From Fomes fomentarius (lineage: Eukaryota; Basidiomycota; Agaricomycetes; Polyporales; Polyporaceae), in contig JABYQN010000010.1 of assembly GCA_022606135.1 (NCBI GenBank), positions 434,001-498,000 on the forward strand: 64,000 nucleotides of DNA. Reading direction: 5' to 3'. Shown one piece after another: positions 57,326 through 64,000 of the stretch. Each line of letters begins with the position of its first letter. The stretch's first letter is position 1. A program made the position numbers and the translations under genes. The notes beneath the pieces were generated by a model. It saw nothing but the letters and a program-made list of their open reading frames with translations, did no database searches and was not told the origin of the DNA.

Positions 57326-60300
57326 CAGCACTCCGGAAGGCACATGCTGCTGGAGGGAAGCGCTTGCCCCTTTTGGAGACACCAGTCCCTGATAAAGAAA
57401 GAAGCATCAAGATTCAAGAAAGAAAGCATAGCACTGCGGACAGGATCGGCAGAGTGTGTAGAACTGTCCTGAATGTATTGGCACTCACCCAGGCGTACGG
57501 GCCTCTGTATTTTGATCCTGCGTGCTGTGTACGCCCATCTGCGCGGAGACGGACCGTCTCCGCGGCAAGAATAGACTGAAGCTGTTCCTCCTGAAAGCCG
57601 AGGTCCCCAAAGGTCGACCATACAGTGAGTACCACAAAGTGTCAACGAAGCGCAGCGCGGGCCGCTCCCTGCCTCCTCAGGTCTCAGACACAGCTTAGTC
57701 ACGCGCAAGAGGCTCAGAGGTTGCGACGCCGGAGGGTGTTTTAGGAAATATTCCCACTGAACAGGCAGCGACGCTAACTTGAAGTTTGTCGGCGGCCTTG
57801 GAGACCGCTTCTCGATTGCAGGCAGCGGTAAGTACCAGTGCGACATCTGGAAGCGTGAGCGGTGTCTGGGGAGGGGGGTACTAGTACTTTGTGCCTCTGC
57901 GCCTTTTTTTGTGAGTTCTAGCGCAGACAAAGACGCTATTGCGGAAGATGGAAGATACTGGGTGCGGTGCAGGGTGCGGTGCAGGGTGCGAGATAAGGCG
58001 TTTGTATTGAGCGCGAGCGGGGCGGTATAGGGTTTGTAAAGCTTGTGTATTGTTACCGGTGATTACAAACTAGATGTTATATTGCCTATGAAGCTTTCTG
58101 ACCGCAGGAACACGATGGATCGAGGAGATCTAGCACGTGAGGGAGGGAGACCTCATCAGCGGGGTCGTCATGCTGAAGGTGAGCACCATGGTCCTGAGCG
58201 TGTAGCGCGTTTATGAGTGTACGGCGCCGATTCTGCGGGTATAGACTCGCGAGTATAAGCTCTCGAGAGAATCCCGTGCGGGACCGTGCAAGAAAATAGA
58301 AGGACACACATACCGCCGTTCTAAGCAAGATACGATCGTGGTGGATACGTATGTACGCATTGTGGGCGATTGTAGGTGAGGGCCGACGATCGCAGGACGT
58401 ACAAGTCCCGCTGTGCATCTCGTGAACCCCTGCGGCCCTACAGATCGTCCGATCTCAGCGAAGTATGTGTCCACGGACGTCGCCCGAGCCAAAGGAACCT
58501 CCTGAGGCGAGGAAAAACCAGAACGCGGGAACAGAATCGCACCAGTCCGGTCTAGGGACGCACCAATGGGCAGCCTATCCGCCTACCCGTTCCCTCGAGC
58601 TCAGGCTCCGCGGACGGCGCTGGCATCTGGAAGGCCAACGAGGGACCTCGAACGTCGCCTGCTGGATCTCATGGGAGCCCAGGAGCCGAACGGGGAGACG
58701 AGGGGGACCGAGAAGGGCCTGCGGATGCCTGCAGGCAAGGTTTTTTTCGGCACGCCCTTCGTCTCCCCTGCTCTGATTCGTCTATCAGCCAGCCCCGGGG
58801 GTGGAGGCTCTGCGGGGCCTATTCACGCGCGACAGATTGGACGCGAGATAGACGCTACGTTGCCAGGATTGTCCGTCTGCACACAGGCACGTCGCGGGCT
58901 GCTGGGAACGGACTATGTTTGCTCTCCAAGCCTGATAACCGGCGGCAGCGGCAATTTGGATTTGGGGAGTGGGCAAGATGAACCCGACAGAGGCTCCGCC
59001 TCGGACGACGCATGTGAACGCCCTCGTCCTGGACTCTGGGTTGCGGGGTTGCGGAGCGGAAGCGGGCGGCCGCACGGTTTTCGACGTCGTATCGACAGGA
59101 CGATCCCGGGCAGAGCTTCCTTGCCTGTCGCGCAATTATCCGCAGGGGGCACGGCATATTAGAGTCGTAGACACGCACCTAATGCAGTGTCGGATTCTTC
59201 TGAACGCCGGACATTCCATAGTGTGAGCGGCGGCTGGTCACCGAGGGATCTTCGCACAAATCGCGAGCTCGGGTACCCGCCCGTACCTCGAGGACCTTCC
59301 ATCGTAAATGGGCGCCTACAACGTTCATGCGGAGAGCGGGTCTCCACTCCCAGGTTCTCATGAGAGAGCCCAGCGGAGATACACCGTAAAATTGGAGTAG
59401 AACCCCGAAAACCTACGCGGTGTTGACCTCGATTCTGGTCGCGATCGAGCCCTCGATCATCAACTAGTTCTGTGGGATGCGCAGCGGGTAAGCAGGCGCG
59501 TAGATGTTCAGTCAGCGTCCATACAGACCCAGTAAGGATCGCGCTATATGAGATGCCTCCGACCTACACTCCTGATAGAAGGTCGGCGAAGAGAATCTTC
59601 ACCACGCCGGGCATCTATCCTATCTGGACGTGGGTACGAAGTTTACGAGCCTTGACGCCATCGATGGAGTTATCGGCCTCCGTCGCACGTTCTGCAGCAA
59701 TGCGAAGGGCTACCCGGAGGTACAGGCACGATATTCCTCTCCCAGTGTACCAAGTATCGCCGCTGTCCAGATCTCTCCATTTAGCCAATTAGACTTTCAG
59801 AGTCGTCACGTGACGTATGATCTGACATTACGCACCGCAATCTTTCAAGTGGCGAGCGAATGGAAGGAGACTTTGCCGAACAGGACGTGTACTTGCATGA
59901 ACCAAACTCTATCGAGTGCGGAGAAAGGTTGGATAATCCTCTGAGAAACCACTGTACGTCCTCCCACCCCGCCTCGCCTCTCATTCATTCGTCAGCTTTG
60001 AGGTGCGTCTTGCTATCGCAGAAAATCCGATAATCAGCATGAGTTTGAATCGCGAAGACAGTGAAAGAGCTGTAAAATCCCACCCCTTGTACTTTTGGGA
60101 CAGCAGTGTGCATATAAAATATGAGGGGTTAGTGTCGTACTGTCTGCAGACATACCTGCGACAACAGATAAAACGCAGCGTTTGAACTGTGCCAAACGGT
60201 ATGTGTCTTCGCCGCCTCTAGCTATCATACCATTCTCCTCCGGACCTTGCCACGCCATCACCGAAGGCCACAAGAACCTGTCAACAAAGGTGAGTGTACG

Positions 60301-62219
60301 ACGCATTCAGGGGCCATCTGCTGCGAGATGTGTGGGACATCACCTGCGTATTTCGTCAAGCTGCGCCCATAACTCTGCTCACGTGGTGGGCTGTGGCACT
60401 GATGGGTGAGTCCAAAGCAGTGTACTCGTTGTTCTGGTAGGTCTATGACTGGTGAGTGGAGAAGACCAGGGGCGGAGCACCGTGAACTGATGATGGTATC
60501 GTCTGAGCACTGGCACCAAGTACGCCAAATCTCAGAGTGTAGGAGCTCTGCTGAGCAAATGGTGATTGGAACGGCTAGCCTTTGCTTTTTGCGCGGAATC
60601 ATATGGCATCCGCGGCCGAATTCAGAGCTGGTGATTATACACAGCTAGGCAGCGGGCCCGGGGGTTCGTGTAGAGTGACTCGTCATCAAACCTGTCCGTG
60701 ATTGTGAGTGAAGAATGAGACAAGGCACGACTGCCACGCGACACAATGCAGGCACGGAGGTATCGCCAGAGTGCCGGAGACCAGCATGTTGCGCAACGAG
60801 ATCCGGAGTCGAACCAGGGCTGTAAGGATTGCAGGAATTATCTGATAGCAACGTAAAGGAAGAGATCAGTGCGGTTGCCTGCGCGATACGGCAATGGAAA
60901 CTCGCTCGGAAGTGGAGGTGAGGCGGGGCTGTCTGGAACCTGGTTACTTGAGATAGCACGATGACTACTCGCCGGACCGTCAGTGACGAGGAACAAGGAG
61001 ATCTAGACGATGCTCAGCGATATGTTGCGTTGTCGTCATGCGTGGTACATAAGTAACGACCCTGGTGCGGTCGTCGAAACACAGTGCGGCCCGTCCGGTG
61101 CACTGCCTGCTCGATCCGAGCGCATGATGAGGGCCACGTGCGGTGGCGGTGAGGGGAATCGGGCGGGCACCGACGATTGTTCAAGTTGCGCTGAGACCTG
61201 GATCTCCAAGACAGCCATCGCCATCTCAACAGGGCCTGACTTCCTGAGACGCGCCTGCCGACCTGTTCGTTGTTCAATCCCCCACGCGATTTTCATAACC
61301 TCGGGATCTATGATGCGTGGATGCGCTTTCTCGTCCAAACACCTACGCCACGCAATCATGACACTCGGTAAAAATTTGCCCGCGACCAACGAGGATGGAT
61401 GTTACCGGTAACTTGAACATTGATCAACCGAGGCCCGATCGCGAGCCGTCTGTGATTGGGGGCAGCGTCAGCAGAAACACACAACCCTCCCGCGCGCGCG
61501 TCCTCTCCTCGATCGCGATCAGCGACCTGACCGTTCATCGTTGCTTCCAGGTCTGTCTTATTCCTTGGCTTTTCATAGCAGTCCGGCAGGCTTGCTCTGA
61601 TTATAACCTTCAAACCGGACCCAGACATCCCACTCATCTCGGGCAGGCCTACCTATACATAGAACTCGAGACCAAGGTCCAGGGCGAAGAGTAGATGTTC
61701 TCCACAGTAGCTAGTCCATATCTGATCATATGGCTCATATCTTTCGTTCATCTGGGTCTTAAGCCTAGGAAACCCGTACAACCCGGGGTCGCAACGGTCA
61801 CAATTTTCAATGACATTAGAGAACTCTAGTCATTGTGTGTACTGTGCGCCGGAAACATGCAGACTTTCTCAACACGATACAAGAGGTGCAGTGGTTCACT
61901 GGCCTGAAATACAGTGTTTCTCCATCACGACTTTGCGGGAGACCAGATGACAGGATGATATCTTTAACAGGAACGTACTATACATCACAAGGATCCCATT
62001 AAGACAAGATGCTCTCAGAAGCATCGATCTTCCACGAACAGTGGAAGGCTTACTATAAGGCCCCGGATGTTTCACTTTTCGAGTGATGGATGTATCTCAG
62101 AATCGAGTCAGCCAGAATAAGCGAAGTAAGAACATAGTGCATCACACACATTGCTGTAATCCCGTTGATAGCGTCAAATTAACATTCTACGAGTATGCTA
62201 ACACATGGGTATGTCCCGG
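57326..62219. other. 4.9-kb stretch without recognised genes
   Basis: Many medium open frames exist on both strands, but none shows a domain. The plus-strand frame at about 60040-60185 (SHPLYFWDSSVHIKYEG) faintly recalls the start of a BTB/POZ domain and might be a relic. A short GGTGCGGTGCA repeat lies at 57960-57990. Nothing further supported. Confidence 0.4.
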
Positions 62220-63218
62220 TCATGACACGGATATCGGGTGGAAGTCTGACGTCTCAGGGTCTACGAATGCTTCGTACAAATACACGACGCCAAACAGGAG
62301 GAACAGTGCGCTGGCAGCAAGGGTTACTGCATTGGGAACATAGTTAGCTCAAAGGAAACATACGAACTCTGTGCAAGCGTACGTACCATGCTTCACTGAA
62401 ATCTTAGTGGATATATACCGCCCGCCCATTACAGCGAGCGCAGTACAGCACGAATGGCCCACCACAGTGCCTAGCGCAACAACATAAACGTTCTAAAAAC
62501 AGACCGGATGAGCACATACAAAAATAGCTTCGGTAGCCACGGATGAAGAAGCACTCACATCCGCCGCTGCGAGCGCGATAGTCGATATCTGACTGCGGTC
62601 ACCCCATTCGCCGAGGAACGTGAGTACGAATGACTGCACGAATACCGGACCAAGAAGATAGCTGAAAAAGTTGCGAGCAGACTCCGTATAGGTGTGGAGG
62701 GCTTTCTGCGTCGGGCTCTTCGGGGATGCAGCGCGCCCGCTCGACCGCCTTCGGTGATGACCATTCACGCGACCGCGCCCGGCTTCCATAGCTTCGAGGG
62801 GGACGACTTCCTCTCCTTGCTCCCCAGCAGTACCCGTGCCATCATGCAAAGCCTCATCCCCCTCGATGTCCTCCTCGGCCTCCTTCAGCTCCTCCTGGAT
62901 CTTCTCGTTCCCCGCCTTCATTTCGCGGCCCTCCTGCAGCATCTTCACGCCAAAGACCAAGAAGAGCACCGCCGCGCACGCCTGCGTCCACTTGCGGGGG
63001 ATGAGGGTTGGGAGGATGTGGCCGAGCTCGGCGGAGAGGATGGACATGACGACGAGGGAGGAGAACGCGCCGGCGAAGACGACAAGGCGGGGGTGCCGCA
63101 TGGCAAGGATGGCGGCGATGAGGAAGGTCTTGTCGCCAATCTCGGAGACGATGATCATCGCGAAAGACCGCGAGAGGGCGTGGAAGGCACCCTCGTCCGC
63201 TGCGCCATCTGAGGCCAT
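62220..63218 (-). CDS. GDT1: GDT1-family Golgi cation transporter
   Basis: Exons in coding order are 63218-62559, 62492-62387 and 62326-62220; 290 residues. UPF0016/GDT1 (human TMEM165) proteins move Mn2+ and Ca2+ into the Golgi lumen and support glycosylation. Both signature motifs are present: E26-I-G-D-K-T31 in the first helix bundle and E204-W-G-D-R-S209 in the second, each followed by hydrophobic helices. A charged loop (GREMKAGNEKIQEELKEAEE and on) joins the two halves, as in the family. The last exons give NVYVVALGTVVGHSCCTALA and ALFLLFGVVYLYEAFV. Both introns are GT-AG and keep frame; the gene appears intact. Some fungal members sit in the vacuole or Golgi, and which one applies here is not visible. 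Confidence 0.93.
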
Positions 63219-64000
63219 TCAACTCTGTTGGTTCGTTTGTTCTGTCATACTGCACGCGTTCAATCTCAGCGACGTACCACGATTCCTTCTGTTGTTTCGT
63301 CGTTTCTGAGATTGTAGTAGTTGCAGCCGTGAGCGAAGGTCAAAGAGAGGCTAGGAGTGAGTGAGATGAAGGACGGGAACAAGAGCAGAGACGATCTAGG
63401 GGTGAAGCTCACACTACTTGACTCTCAGTTTAGACACGTACAGGCGCTTAACATTGGGCACAGTCATGCACGTGATCGGGTTTTACCTAGCGCTAATAAA
63501 GTGCAAAACCAGCCTATCCGGTCGTGGAGGTTTGTCTTGGACCTCAACGTTCTCTCGTGCACATCGTTCTGGTGTCTGCTGTCTATCTAGACCCAGCTCA
63601 ACCGACCTGAACAAGGTTCTGCGACCATGTTGAAGCTGGACAGTTCGAAAACCTCGGTCACTCGAGTAACTTGAACGTCAGAGCATCGGAATCGATGCTC
63701 CTGTTGTTTTGCCACGTCATCGCTCTCACATTATTCTCTTCTTCACAAGCTCTCGCGCGAAAGTACCAGTGAAGCAGTGTGTGAGAACATATTCGTGAGT
63801 AGATTCACTTGGTCACTCAAGGTGCAGCGTCTATCCAGAATGACTGAATTGCCACTCCTTTCCCCGTATCTTCCAGCATATCAATTTGACTGCTGTATTG
63901 GGGGCACAGACACAGTACGGATTCTACGCACGAGGGTGCTCCGTACACTCCGGAAAACACCCACTAGTGGGATCTCGCGTCGCGTTGACTTATAGACAAA
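63219..64000. other. Right-end intergenic
   Basis: Upstream region of the GDT1 gene, then sequence without a recognised gene to the window end. Confidence 0.5.

Noticed and set aside
57184..57930. A 248-residue minus-strand frame after uridine phosphorylase
   Set aside because: Overlaps the last phosphorylase exon antisense, no recognisable domain, no splice support.
60040..60185. Faint similarity to the start of a BTB/POZ domain
   Set aside because: Only about 15 residues resemble it, and no continuation could be found in any frame.

Overview
The window looks like nuclear DNA of a filamentous basidiomycete, probably an agaricomycete. Most protein genes are split by short GT-AG introns (about 45-75 nt), some into 14-16 exons. 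Recognisable products are eukaryotic (LSM6, dynein intermediate chain, GDT1, GH31, a siderophore-iron MFS carrier, an HMG-box regulator, F-box proteins). Exon boundaries were derived by hand, by keeping reading frame and family similarity across candidate splice sites. No database search was possible.

Layout. 0.6-3.4 kb: a small secreted Cys-rich protein gene convergent with an F-box/leucine-rich gene. 4.8-5.9 kb: a broken single-pass membrane protein gene. 6.2-16.7 kb: a tandem segmental duplication whose ancestral order was F-box gene, an unrecognised 190-residue gene (called X here), LSM6, and a divergent aromatic-acid-exporter-like transporter. Copy 2 (about 10.94-16.72 kb) keeps all four. 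Copy 1 (about 6.23-10.71 kb) keeps the F-box gene and X, but only scraps of the LSM6 and transporter 5' ends, which are separated by a 0.6-kb terminal-inverted-repeat element. The intact transporter continues to 20.4 kb. 21.0-25.6 kb: a 1,258-residue EF-hand/ZZ-finger protein. 26.3-28.4 kb: a siderophore-iron transporter preceded by an inverted pair of perfect iron-GATA-factor sites.

29.3-31.6 kb: an orphan terminal exon, a 5'-truncated and frameshifted dynein intermediate chain pseudogene, and a tRNA-Gly(GCC)-like gene with almost no D arm. 31.7-35.4 kb: a 14-exon GH31 alpha-glucosidase. 37.9-38.9 kb: a heavily decayed pseudogene. 39.4-40.7 kb: a peroxisomal 2,4-dienoyl-CoA reductase-like SDR ending in PRL. 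40.7-55.6 kb is gene-poor and full of microsatellites and heptamer minisatellites. Its only convincing gene encodes a 650-residue HMG-box regulator with long low-complexity tracts. 55.6-57.3 kb: a uridine phosphorylase with an apparent one-base deletion near the end. 57.3-62.2 kb: no recognisable gene. 62.2-63.2 kb: a GDT1 cation transporter.

The genes do not form one pathway or a biosynthetic cluster. The main themes are gene birth and loss by tandem duplication, a nutrient-uptake set (iron siderophore carrier, secreted glucosidase, peroxisomal fatty-acid enzyme), and a repeat-rich tract around a regulatory HMG gene. I did not find a clear new multi-gene system. The most unusual items are the asymmetric duplication, the conserved unknown gene X, the D-arm-poor tRNA-like gene and the paired iron-GATA sites.
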